Positions 25,589-32,781 of a stretch of DNA of 32,781 bases are shown here, one piece after another. A program made the translations under genes and the position numbers. Under the pieces are notes generated by a model that was not told where the DNA came from, did no database searches, and worked only from the letters and a program-made list of their open reading frames with translations. This DNA comes from a bacterium MS4 (GTDB taxonomy: Bacteria > Bacillota > Clostridia > Oscillospirales > Acutalibacteraceae): positions 1-32,781 of the forward strand of contig CCFG01000007.1 in NCBI GenBank assembly GCA_000752215.1. The letters are read 5' to 3'. Within the stretch, counting starts at the first letter, position 1, and every line of letters begins with the position of its first letter.

Positions 25589-26803
25589 ATGCGGCCCGAC
25601 GTTGTTGCACAGGAACAGATTCAGATCAAAATGCTGGGCGAATTTTCCATCACTATTAACGGCAATCAGCTTACCAATTTGAAAGGCCGCACCAAAAGGG
25701 TGTGGATGCTGATTCAGTACCTGATTGCGAACCGGCATAAGGAAAATTCCACCGAAAAGCTGGTGGAAGTACTGTGGCCGGACAATCAATGCAATGACCC
25801 GCTGAACGCTCTGAAAAATCTTGTTTACCGGGCCCGGGAGCTTTTAAAGGGCCTTTCGGGAAACGACAAGGCGGAATACATTCAGTATATCCACAATACA
25901 TATTCGTGGAACAACAGTTATTCCTGCCTGATCGACACGGAGCAGTTTACGGAGTTTTATCGGCGGGGAAGCGATGTTTCCAAAACGCAGGAGGAACGGG
26001 TGGAGGCGTTTAAGGACGCCCTGCAGCTTTACTGCGGGGAATTTCTGCCCAAATCGGCCTACAGCAACTGGGTGATTTCCGCCAGCGCGTACTACGCGAA
26101 CCTTTATAATCAGTGTGTGCTGCGCTGCTGCGGGCTGCTGATCGATCTGCGCCGTTTCGACGAGGTGACCCAAATTTGTGAAAACGCGCTGATTTATTCC
26201 CCGCTTGAGGAATCCATCCACAAGATGCTTCTGTTCGGCTACCTTTCCACCGGCCAGCGCAACAAGGCGCTGGACCACTACAACCATGTGATCGACCTGT
26301 TTTACAGGGAGCTGGGCGTGGATATTTCCGAATCCATGCGCGCGCTGTATAAACAGCTGGTCAACAGCATCAACAACGTGGAAATGGACCTGGGCATCAT
26401 TAAGAACGACCTGAAGGAAGCTTCCGCCGTGGAAGGCGCTTACTACTGCGATTACGACATCTTCAAATCCATCTACCGGATTCAGGCTCGTTCGGTGGCG
26501 CGCACCGGAAGCTCGGTCTTTATTGTTCTGTTCACCATCAGCGGTCTGGACGGCGAGCTGCCGAAGCCGCGGGTCGCCAAGCTGGCTTCCGAACGGCTGA
26601 AAGCTACGATTATGGACAGTCTGCGCAAGGGGGACACGGTCGCTTCCTACAGCGCCACACAGTTTATCGTGATGCTGCCCCTCATCAGCTATGAAAACGC
26701 AGAAATGGTGGTGGACCGTATCCTTCAGAAATTCCGTTTCCGGTACCGCAGGGACAACGTGAAAATTTCCACCAGAATCAACGCGCTCGATTCAGCGGAG
26801 TAA
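25589..26803 (+). CDS. SARP/BTAD-type transcriptional regulator with C-terminal GGDEF-like domain
   Basis: In this 404-residue protein, residues about 10-95 form a SARP/OmpR-like winged helix (IKMLGEFSITINGNQLTNLKGRTKRVWMLIQYLI, then LWPDNQCNDPLNALKNLVYRARELL). Residues about 95-250 form the helical BTAD/TPR domain (ALIYSPLEESIHKMLLFGYLSTGQRNKALDHYN). Residues about 285-400 look like a degenerate GGDEF domain: LRKGDTVASYSATQFIVMLP aligns with the usual R-GD-x-x-x-R-x-GGDEF-x-x-L-P segment but the catalytic GGDEF is SATQF, so no cyclase activity is expected. ATG 25589 has GGAAAGGG upstream. It is the first gene of the eight-gene operon, 33 bases before the next. Confidence 0.82.
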   Translation: MRPDVVAQEQIQIKMLGEFSITINGNQLTNLKGRTKRVWMLIQYLIANRHKENSTEKLVEVLWPDNQCNDPLNALKNLVYRARELLKGLSGNDKAEYIQYIHNTYSWNNSYSCLIDTEQFTEFYRRGSDVSKTQEERVEAFKDALQLYCGEFLPKSAYSNWVISASAYYANLYNQCVLRCCGLLIDLRRFDEVTQICENALIYSPLEESIHKMLLFGYLSTGQRNKALDHYNHVIDLFYRELGVDISESMRALYKQLVNSINNVEMDLGIIKNDLKEASAVEGAYYCDYDIFKSIYRIQARSVARTGSSVFIVLFTISGLDGELPKPRVAKLASERLKATIMDSLRKGDTVASYSATQFIVMLPLISYENAEMVVDRILQKFRFRYRRDNVKISTRINALDSAE

Positions 26804-26836
26804 GCGATTTGAAACCGGGCTGAGGGGAGGGATGAC

Positions 26837-27934
26837 ATGCGGAAATATAAATCCATATTCCCTGTGTTTTTGCTTGCGTTTCTGCTGTCCGCCTGTGCCG
26901 GGCAATCCCCCGGCAGCGCGCCGGACCCGGCTTCCTCCTCCGTAAGTTTTCCCGCGGCGTCCGGCGCCGTTTCGGTTCCGTCTTCTTCACAGCACATTTC
27001 TTCCGGGGAAGCTTCCTCTTCCGGAGCCGGCTCCTCTTCAACCGCCGAATTCTCCTTTGTACCGTCGGAACCGGCGTCCTCTTCCGAACAGGATCTTGTT
27101 TCCAGAGTCCTGAACCCTTCTTCCGAAACAGTCGTAATGAGTTCGTCCCTGCCGCCCACGGCGGCGCCTTCCCGGGCCCCCGCCGCAAAGCCGATGCCCG
27201 CCGTCACGGCGAAGATGCCGCAGGCTCCCGGTACGGAGGTTTTCAGCAAAAGCGGCGCTTCGGTCGATTACAGCGACGCCGGGCAGGGTTACGTTATGGT
27301 ACGCTACAGCGGTTCTTCGGTCATTAAGGTATTGGTTTATTTCAACGGCGGTTCCTCCTATTACCAGTACAGCCTTGTGGGAGACGGCGTCTATGTCGCC
27401 CTTCCCCTGCAGAGCGGCAGCGGAACCTACAAAGTGCGGTTTATGGAAAACGTTTCGGGGGACAGCTACGCCGAGCTTTGCTCCACGCAGCTGAGCGCTT
27501 CCGTTTCGGGCTGGGGGTATACGCTTTACCCCAACCAGTACGTCAGCTACGGCGCTTCCTCCGCGGCGGTGGCCAAGGCAAAAAGCCTTTGCGCTTCAGC
27601 CGCCAGCAACGCACAGAAGGTCGCTGCCATTTATCAATTTATTACCTCAACCATCAAGTACGATTATCAAAAGGCGGACAGCGTAAAAGCGGGCTATCTG
27701 CCCAATGTGGACGGCACGCTGTCCGCCAAAACGGGCATCTGCTTCGACTACGCGGCTCTGATGGCCGCCATGTGCCGCGCGCAGGGAATCCCGACGCGGC
27801 TGATCGTCGGCAACACCAGCGTAGGATACCACGCCTGGAACGAGATTTATCTGGACGGGTGGAAGCGCTACGATTCCACTTTTGCCGCGGCCGGACAGTC
27901 CGCCGGAACTTATACGGCGGAAAAATACTATTAA
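26837..27934 (+). CDS. Lipoprotein with Ser-rich linker and transglutaminase-like domain
   Basis: This 365-residue protein begins with a lipoprotein signal (MRKYKSIFPVFLLAFLLSAC; acyl-Cys20). Residues about 25-110 are a Ser/Ala/Pro-rich linker. A beta-rich middle domain (about 135-225) precedes a transglutaminase-like core with a complete Cys-His-Asp triad: Cys302 in GICFDY, His332 in YHAWNE and Asp346 in RYDSTF. Such domains in bacteria are crosslinkers or peptidases; which one applies is unknown. It should sit on the outer face of the membrane. It lies between the regulator and the GspF-like platform in what appears to be one transcript, so it may act on the pilus-like structure or on the wall around it. 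Confidence 0.87.
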   Translation: MRKYKSIFPVFLLAFLLSACAGQSPGSAPDPASSSVSFPAASGAVSVPSSSQHISSGEASSSGAGSSSTAEFSFVPSEPASSSEQDLVSRVLNPSSETVVMSSSLPPTAAPSRAPAAKPMPAVTAKMPQAPGTEVFSKSGASVDYSDAGQGYVMVRYSGSSVIKVLVYFNGGSSYYQYSLVGDGVYVALPLQSGSGTYKVRFMENVSGDSYAELCSTQLSASVSGWGYTLYPNQYVSYGASSAAVAKAKSLCASAASNAQKVAAIYQFITSTIKYDYQKADSVKAGYLPNVDGTLSAKTGICFDYAALMAAMCRAQGIPTRLIVGNTSVGYHAWNEIYLDGWKRYDSTFAAAGQSAGTYTAEKYY

Positions 27935-27983
27935 CCGCGGGAATCGGAACAAAAAAGCCAATAGGCGGTTTGGAGGATGAACC

Positions 27984-29054
27984 ATGGATCAAAACCCGGC
28001 TGTCAGCCAGCGTAAAACAAAGCCTCTTTCCTCGGGCGACGTTTCTCTTTTCTGTTCTCAGGTGGTTCTTCTGCTGAGGGCGGGAATCCCCCTGCAGGAG
28101 GGCATCGGCACGATCAGCGAAAATATTGCGGATGAAAAGGGCCGGGAGCTGATCCACCGGATTCAGGCGGCAGTGGAGCAGAACGGCTCGCTGTATCTTG
28201 CGCTGAACAGCACCGGCGCTTTTCCGAAATACATGGTCAACATGGTGAATATAGGCGAGAAGGCGGGCAGCCTCGACAATGTGATGGAAGCTTTGGCCCT
28301 CTACTACGAGCGCGACGACAGGCTGCGCAGCTCCGTGCGCGGCGCGCTTCTGTATCCGTTTATCCTTGTCCTGATGATGGCGGCGGTCGTTTCCGTGCTG
28401 GTCATCAAGGTCCTTCCTGTTTTCAACGAGGTTTTTCTGGACATGGGCAGCGATGTTTCCGACGCGGCGGCCGCCGTGATGCGCGCGGGCAGCGCGATCG
28501 GCAGCTGGGCGCTGGCCCTGATTTTCCTGCTTTCCCTATTCCTTCTGGCCGCGCTGATCCTTTATAAAACGGAAAAGGGATACCGGTGGATGACCGGCTT
28601 TTTAAGCAATTTCCCTCTGACAAGGCAGCTTTCGGAAAAAATCGCGTTGGCACGCTTCGCATCGGCTGTTTCCATGCTGCTTTCCAGCGGATACGATACC
28701 GAACAGGCGCTGGGGCTGGTTCCCGGTATTTTGAGCAGCCGGGCGGTCGCCGAGAAAGTGGACCGCTGCCGCGCGCTGATGAACGCCGGCTCCTCCTTTA
28801 CACAGGCGCTGAGCGAAGCGGATATTTTTCCCGGGATTTATTCGGGCATGGTGCGCATCGGCTGCAAGACCGGCAGCCTTGATTCCGTTATGCGCCATCT
28901 GGCGGAGATTTACAGCGAGGACGCGGACGAGTCCGTCAGCCGCGCGGTTTCCGTCATCGAGCCCGCCATGGTCGCGGCGCTGTCGATCATTATCGGCGCG
29001 ATCCTGCTTTCCGTCATGCTTCCGCTGATGGGAATCATGTCGTCGATCGGTTAG
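27984..29054 (+). CDS. Type II secretion/type IV pilus platform protein (GspF/PilC family)
   Basis: The 356-residue protein has two T2SSF repeats (about residues 17-140 and 222-345), each with the family pattern L-x-x-G-x-x-L-x-x-a-l. Membrane segments lie at about 122-143, 172-194 and 328-350. The second repeat includes MVRIGCKTGSLDSVM, the counterpart of MVNIGEKAGSLDNVM in the first. Platform proteins sit in the inner membrane and couple the cytoplasmic ATPase to pilin movement. TGGAGGATG precedes the ATG. Its natural partner is the PilT-like ATPase at the end of the same operon. Confidence 0.95.
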   Translation: MDQNPAVSQRKTKPLSSGDVSLFCSQVVLLLRAGIPLQEGIGTISENIADEKGRELIHRIQAAVEQNGSLYLALNSTGAFPKYMVNMVNIGEKAGSLDNVMEALALYYERDDRLRSSVRGALLYPFILVLMMAAVVSVLVIKVLPVFNEVFLDMGSDVSDAAAAVMRAGSAIGSWALALIFLLSLFLLAALILYKTEKGYRWMTGFLSNFPLTRQLSEKIALARFASAVSMLLSSGYDTEQALGLVPGILSSRAVAEKVDRCRALMNAGSSFTQALSEADIFPGIYSGMVRIGCKTGSLDSVMRHLAEIYSEDADESVSRAVSVIEPAMVAALSIIIGAILLSVMLPLMGIMSSIG

Positions 29055-29072
29055 GGGAAAGGGGACGATCGC

Positions 29073-29399
29073 TTGAGGCTTTACAAAAAGAAATTCGCTT
29101 ACAGGGACCTTTTGCTTTCCGTCCTTATCTTCTGCGCTTTGCTGTATCTTTTCTGGTCCGGCCTGAGCAGCGCCCTTCGCGCGAACAGTGAGGAAAAGCT
29201 GCGCGTGACCCGCGCGGCCGTACAGAAGGCCATTGTCAACTGCTACGCGGTGGAGGGGTTTTACCCCCCGGATATTCAATATCTGGAAGACCACTACGGA
29301 ATTGAAATCGACCACGGCAAATATGTCGTCCAGTATGAAACGGCGGGCAGCAACATCATGCCCTCGGTGAGGGTGCTGGAGAAGGGCGCCGAATCTTAA
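29073..29399 (+). CDS. Pseudopilin-like protein, noncanonical N-terminus
   Basis: This 108-residue protein has one N-terminal membrane segment (about residues 12-29), then RVTRAAVQKAIVNCYAVEGFYPPDIQYLEDHYGI, which strongly resembles the helix-to-loop part of GspG-type pseudopilins (A-x-x-Y-x-x-x-x-G-x-YP-x-x-L-x-x-L). The N-terminus KFAYRDLLLSVLIF aligns with a prepilin G-F-x-x-x-E-L-L site, but Gly(-1) is Lys and Glu(+5) is Asp12. It may be unprocessed. The start is TTG at 29073 behind AAAGGGGA. It lies 18 bases after the platform gene. Confidence 0.75.
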   Translation: MRLYKKKFAYRDLLLSVLIFCALLYLFWSGLSSALRANSEEKLRVTRAAVQKAIVNCYAVEGFYPPDIQYLEDHYGIEIDHGKYVVQYETAGSNIMPSVRVLEKGAES

Positions 29400-29414
29400 C
29401 GGGAGGAATCAAGA

Positions 29415-29879
29415 TTGAACAGCAGAAATTCCCATTCCGTCCATACTGTTTTTATCCTGCTGATTTTTTGCCTGTTCGCGGTCTGTTCCCTGTTTCTGGT
29501 GCTGATCGGGGCAAATGTTTACCGCGGGATCGTGGGCAAAATGGACAGCAACAATGAAACGCGCGCCACCCTTTCCTATGTTACCAATAAGGTTCATTCG
29601 GCAGACAGCCGCAACGTTTCCGTGGAGACCCTGGACGGGCAGCAGACGCTGGTGATCCGCTCCGATTTCAGCGCACGGGAGTACAAGACCTACATTTATT
29701 ATCACGACGGCTATCTGATGGAATATTTCACAAACGCTGAAAACGGCTTCAGCGTGGGCAGCGGCGACAGGATTACGCCGGTGTCCTCCTTTTCTATGGA
29801 GAAAAACGGGAACCGGCTGAGCCTTTCGGTCAGCGGCGAAAACAGCCGCGCGCTTGCGCTCAGTCTTTCCCTTACATAA
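29415..29879 (+). CDS. DUF4860-like membrane-anchored protein, possible minor pilin
   Basis: This 154-residue protein has a membrane segment at about residues 11-33 and an outer domain of beta character (TLSYVTNKVHSADSRNVSVETLDGQQTLVIRS...). I believe it matches DUF4860, but this is from memory. There is no Gly-x-x-x-x-Glu prepilin site. Size, anchor and place among pilin-like genes suggest a minor pilin or an assembly factor. The start is TTG at 29415 with GGGAGG upstream, 15 bases after the preceding gene. Confidence 0.7.
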   Translation: MNSRNSHSVHTVFILLIFCLFAVCSLFLVLIGANVYRGIVGKMDSNNETRATLSYVTNKVHSADSRNVSVETLDGQQTLVIRSDFSAREYKTYIYYHDGYLMEYFTNAENGFSVGSGDRITPVSSFSMEKNGNRLSLSVSGENSRALALSLSLT

Positions 29880-29892
29880 AGCAGGTGATGGA

Positions 29893-30336
29893 ATGAAACG
29901 GAACGCGGTACAGATCAACAGCTTTTTTGTGGAGATCATTCTGGTCATCCTGTTTTTCGCCGTTTCCGTCACGGTCACCCTGCAGCTTTTTGTGCAGGCC
30001 AACAACCGCGCGCGGCAGAGCAGCGACCTGAGCGTCGCGGTGATTCAGGCGGAAAATATCGCGGAGCAGGTCCGTTCCCTCTCTTCGCCCGATCAGCTGC
30101 CCGAGGCGCTGAAAACCGCAAAACAGGAAAACGACGGAAGCTACCGCATCCTTTACGACCGCAACTGGAACCGGACGGACACCGACCCGCGCTACGTTGC
30201 CGACGTCACCCTGAAAAAAACGCCCTCCGGCGGAGGGACCATGGTCAGCGTGAGCGTTTCCGTGAGCCGCCGCCAGAACGGCGGCGACAGCAGTATTTAT
30301 TCGCTGAGCTCCGCAAAATATCTGCCTGAAAGCTGA
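29893..30336 (+). CDS. Pilin-like membrane protein with Glu in the prepilin position
   Basis: The 147-residue protein starts MKRNAVQINSFFVEIILVILFFAVSV. Glu14 followed by a hydrophobic helix (about 15-33) copies the Glu(+5) of prepilins, but the residues before it (Asn9-Ser10) are not the Gly-Phe needed for normal cleavage. The outer part is helical, then beta (VADVTLKKTPSGGGTMVSVSVSVSR), as in minor pilins. ATG 29893 has AGGTGATGG upstream; the frame is open farther upstream only by overlap with the preceding gene. Confidence 0.7.
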   Translation: MKRNAVQINSFFVEIILVILFFAVSVTVTLQLFVQANNRARQSSDLSVAVIQAENIAEQVRSLSSPDQLPEALKTAKQENDGSYRILYDRNWNRTDTDPRYVADVTLKKTPSGGGTMVSVSVSVSRRQNGGDSSIYSLSSAKYLPES

Positions 30337-30348
30337 GGAGGTGCCCGT

Positions 30349-30966
30349 GTGAGAAGAAAAGGAAATTTTCATCTGGGTGTGGGCGCGTCCTCCATCCTGA
30401 TGATTTTTGTCGTGCTCTGCCTGACCACCTTTGGGATCCTTTCTTACGTTACCGCAAACGCGGACAATAAGATTTCCACCAAAAACGCGGAAACGGTTGA
30501 AAACTATTACGCCGCAACCGCTATCGCGGAGCAGAAGCTCCAGAAAATAGACGAAGCGCTTCTGAGCGCAAGGGAAGACGCCGCGAAGGCCACAGGTGGA
30601 ATTGCCCTTATACAGTTAAAAGAATACAATCAGTATAAAAATCGTTCTGAATTACAATCAGTAACAGAAATTTTGGCGGGCAATGCCTCTGCGGAACAGA
30701 AAAAGGCCGTTTGTTACCGCAGCTTTGCCCAAATGCTGCTCACCCACCTTGACGGGGTCACGGTGGAACCCTCCGACGGGGATTCGCTGAACGTTCGCTT
30801 TCTGACCGACGCGGGCGCGGGCAGGCAAATCGAAACACGGCTGTCCGTCGGCGCTTTTGACGACGCGGAGCGCTACCGGATTACAGAAAGAAAACTGACG
30901 CCCCAGGCGCTTGAAAGCGACGGCGGCGATACGCTGGAGCTTTGGCAGGGCAACAGCGCCCAATAA
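30349..30966 (+). CDS. Membrane-anchored protein of the pilus-like operon (unrecognised family)
   Basis: The 205-residue protein has one N-terminal membrane segment (about residues 12-34), then a long helical stretch (about 40-115, NYYAATAIAEQKLQKIDEALLSAREDAAK...) and a short beta-rich end. I do not recognise the family. It lacks a prepilin Glu. The start is GTG at 30349 with GAGGAGGTG upstream. Its place, size and single anchor suit a structural or assembly part of the same machine. Bases around 30600-30660 are more AT-rich than the rest. Confidence 0.7.
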   Translation: MRRKGNFHLGVGASSILMIFVVLCLTTFGILSYVTANADNKISTKNAETVENYYAATAIAEQKLQKIDEALLSAREDAAKATGGIALIQLKEYNQYKNRSELQSVTEILAGNASAEQKKAVCYRSFAQMLLTHLDGVTVEPSDGDSLNVRFLTDAGAGRQIETRLSVGAFDDAERYRITERKLTPQALESDGGDTLELWQGNSAQ

Positions 30967-30984
30967 GCGCAATGGAGTGATTGC

Positions 30985-32067
30985 ATGGAATTTGATATTA
31001 TTGAAATCCTGAAAAGGGCCGTGGAGGAGAACGTATCGGATATTTTTATCATATCGGGCTGCCCCATTTCCTTTAAGACGAGCGACCGCATCCATCCGGT
31101 GGGCATCGACGGCCTTGACTCCTACCGGCTGAAGCCGGAGGATACGAAGAAATGCATTGAGAAAATCTATTCGCTCGGCAGCGGCCGGGACATTCAGCCG
31201 TTTCTGAGAAGCGGCGACGACGATTTTTCCTTTTCCATAGAAGGGCTGTGCCGCTTCCGCTGCAACACCTATCTGCAGCGGGGGTCCATGGCCGCGGTGC
31301 TGAGGGTGGTCGCTTTCCGGCTGCCCGACCCGAAGGTCCTGCATATTCCCGATACGGTAATCGACCTGAACGAAATCAAAAAAGGACTTGTGCTGATTAC
31401 CGGCTCTGCGGGCAGCGGAAAATCCACCACGCTCGCGTGTATTATCGATAAGATCAACCATACGCGCAACAGCCACATCATCACCATAGAGGACCCGATC
31501 GAATACCTGCACCGTCACGACAAAAGCATCGTGAGCCAGCGCGAGCTCGCCCACGACACCCGGAGCTATGTGCGGGCGCTGCGAGCCGCCCTGCGGCAGG
31601 CGCCCAACGTCATTCTGCTGGGGGAGATGCGCGACTATGAAACGATCACCACCGCGATGACCGCGGCGGAGACCGGCCAGCTGGTGCTTTCCACCCTGCA
31701 CACGGTGGGCGCGGCCAACACCATCGACCGGATCATCGACGTGTTCCCGCCCAACCAGCAGCAGCAGATCCGCGTGCAGCTTTCCATGGTGCTTCAGGCG
31801 GTGGTTTCCCAGCAGCTGATTCCCACGCTGGACGGTGGGCTGATTCCCGCGTTTGAAATTATGCTGGTCAACCCGGCCATCCGCAACCTGATCCGCGAAT
31901 CCAAGGTACATCAGATCGACAACACCATTTATTCGTGCGGGTGCGAGGGCATGGTGGCCATGGACATGGATTTGCTCCGGCTTTACCGGGAGAGAAAAAT
32001 CTCCCGGGAAAACGCGCTGATCTACGCCGCGAACCCGGAGACCCTAAAAAAGAAGCTGGCCAATTAA
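30985..32067 (+). CDS. PilT-type ATPase (type IV pilus retraction family)
   Basis: This 360-residue hexameric ATPase has Walker A GSAGSGKST (residues 140-148), the Asp box IITIEDPIEYLH (165-176), Walker B ILLGEMRD (210-217) and the His box GQLVLSTLHT (231-240). AIRNLIRE (298-305) is the C-terminal signature of PilT, the retraction motor, and is not found in the extension motor PilB. The length is also PilT-like rather than PilB-like. It is the only such ATPase in the operon. A bidirectional-looking terminator follows directly. Confidence 0.95.
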   Translation: MEFDIIEILKRAVEENVSDIFIISGCPISFKTSDRIHPVGIDGLDSYRLKPEDTKKCIEKIYSLGSGRDIQPFLRSGDDDFSFSIEGLCRFRCNTYLQRGSMAAVLRVVAFRLPDPKVLHIPDTVIDLNEIKKGLVLITGSAGSGKSTTLACIIDKINHTRNSHIITIEDPIEYLHRHDKSIVSQRELAHDTRSYVRALRAALRQAPNVILLGEMRDYETITTAMTAAETGQLVLSTLHTVGAANTIDRIIDVFPPNQQQQIRVQLSMVLQAVVSQQLIPTLDGGLIPAFEIMLVNPAIRNLIRESKVHQIDNTIYSCGCEGMVAMDMDLLRLYRERKISRENALIYAANPETLKKKLAN

Positions 32068-32097
32068 AAAGTCGGAGAGCATTGCTCCCCGACTTTT
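32067..32097. terminator. Bidirectional terminator between the pilus-like operon and the DUF4340 gene
   Basis: AAAAGTCGGAGAGC (32067-32080), ATT, GCTCCCCGACTTTT (32084-32097), with one mismatch. A and T runs on both sides let it serve both convergent genes. Confidence 0.85.
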
Positions 32098-32109
32098 CTT
32101 TTTCTATCT

Positions 32110-32781
32110 TTATGCTTCGTCCTGCAGCGTTTTCGCGCCGGTCAAAATTTTCTGAACGTCGTCCTGCGTTACGATCCCGTACACCGCGCCGTTCACCACC
32201 GCGGTGTAAAGCCGGTCTCCGGTCTTGTAAAACACAGCCGTGTCCGTCCCGCTTTTGTCAAAGTAGGCGTACTCCAGCTTCAGTTCCGGAGTGCCGGTTG
32301 GCGTAGCGTCCGCCGCCTCCAGAAGCTGGATTCCCGTAACCTGCTGGAAATACGCGGTATAGTTTTTCTCATAGTCCAGCTTTTTCCCATCGGTTCCGGT
32401 GACCGCATAGGTATATTCGGTTTTATCCTGGGTGGATTTGGTTTCATCCTTGGTTCTGGCGACGGCAAAGGTCTGAACCGTGCCGCCCGCCGTTACGGAA
32501 AGCGACTTTACCGCTGTGATGTCGGGCTTGAGAATGTCCTTGCTGCGGAGCGCGAACGCGTTCGTGCTTACCCACGCGTCAAGGCTTTCCGCCTTGACCA
32601 GATAGACCGCGTCCACCTTGTCGAGCTTTACATAATAAGAGGAATCTTTTTTCGCGCCGACCAGAAGCCGATAGCTTTCCTTGTTTACCGTAAAATCGGC
32701 AATTGCGAAGGGTGCGTCAAGCCCGTAGTTTTTCAGCGCCGCGGCGTCGGGATTCACGGCCTCGACGGAGTCCGCAGTCAG
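32110..32781 (-). CDS. DUF4340 domain protein, C-terminal part (5' end beyond window)
   Basis: About 223 codons are visible. The frame is still open at the window edge (LTADSVEAVNPDAAALKNYGL...), so the start lies outside. The pattern (ALKNYGLDAP...VNKESYRLLVG...YYVKLDKVDAVYLVKAESLDAWV) matches DUF4340, an extracytoplasmic family usually encoded beside GldG-like ABC-2 transporter subunits. No membrane segment falls in the visible part. The transporter genes would be expected upstream on this strand, outside the window. Confidence 0.85.
   Translation of the reverse strand: MTADSVEAVNPDAAALKNYGLDAPFAIADFTVNKESYRLLVGAKKDSSYYVKLDKVDAVYLVKAESLDAWVSTNAFALRSKDILKPDITAVKSLSVTAGGTVQTFAVARTKDETKSTQDKTEYTYAVTGTDGKKLDYEKNYTAYFQQVTGIQLLEAADATPTGTPELKLEYAYFDKSGTDTAVFYKTGDRLYTAVVNGAVYGIVTQDDVQKILTGAKTLQDEA

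Overview
The window looks like a chromosomal segment of a GC-rich, anaerobic, low-redundancy Firmicute, most likely a clostridium of the Oscillospiraceae/Ruminococcaceae type. The reasons are protein-family content (oxygen-sensitive class III ribonucleotide reductase, DUF4321, DUF4860, an HxlR regulator, a T-box leader), strong GGAGG ribosome binding sites with several TTG starts, clear sigma-A-type promoters, and interspersed palindromic intergenic repeats of the kind I associate with that group. The species cannot be fixed from the sequence alone. No tRNA, rRNA, CRISPR array, transposase or phage gene was seen.

Layout. (1) 1-4100, minus strand: a glycogen/maltodextrin operon, glycogen phosphorylase then a GH13 alpha-glycosidase cut by the window edge, from one strong promoter with a palindrome at its start site. 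(2) 4344-8318, plus: zapA, a U32-family protein, dut, a DUF4321 membrane protein and maf, tightly packed or overlapping. (3) 8345-13193, plus: the elongasome operon mreB-mreC-mreD-PBP2, with a terminator-like hairpin between mreB and mreC, followed by a minD-like ATPase with its own promoter and no minC or minE. (4) 14092-18043: mgsA, then a T-box leader and hisS-aspS. The T-box specifier reads GAC (Asp) and overlaps CAT (His), matching both downstream synthetases. (5) 18044-18774: about 730 bases without a gene, filled with nested repeats and one orphan promoter. (6) 18775-22259: queH, an MFS transporter, and an HxlR regulator/aldo-keto reductase pair. (7) 22260-25475: repeat and terminator, then nrdD-nrdG behind a good promoter with two NrdR-box-like sites. 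(8) 25522-32097: an eight-gene operon. It has a SARP/BTAD regulator with a GGDEF-like tail, a transglutaminase-like lipoprotein, a GspF/PilC platform, four small membrane-anchored pilin-like proteins and a PilT-type ATPase, and closes at a strong terminator. (9) 32110-32781, minus: the C-terminal part of a DUF4340 protein.

The best candidate for an under-described system is region 8. It has a platform protein and a retraction-type (PilT) ATPase but no PilB, no prepilin peptidase and no pilin with a canonical prepilin cleavage site, and it is apparently co-transcribed with its own regulator and a secreted transglutaminase-like lipoprotein. The T-box with overlapping Asp/His specifiers is the best regulatory finding. 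Assignments of well-known enzymes rest on visible motifs. Promoters, operators and RNA folds were read by eye and have not been computed.
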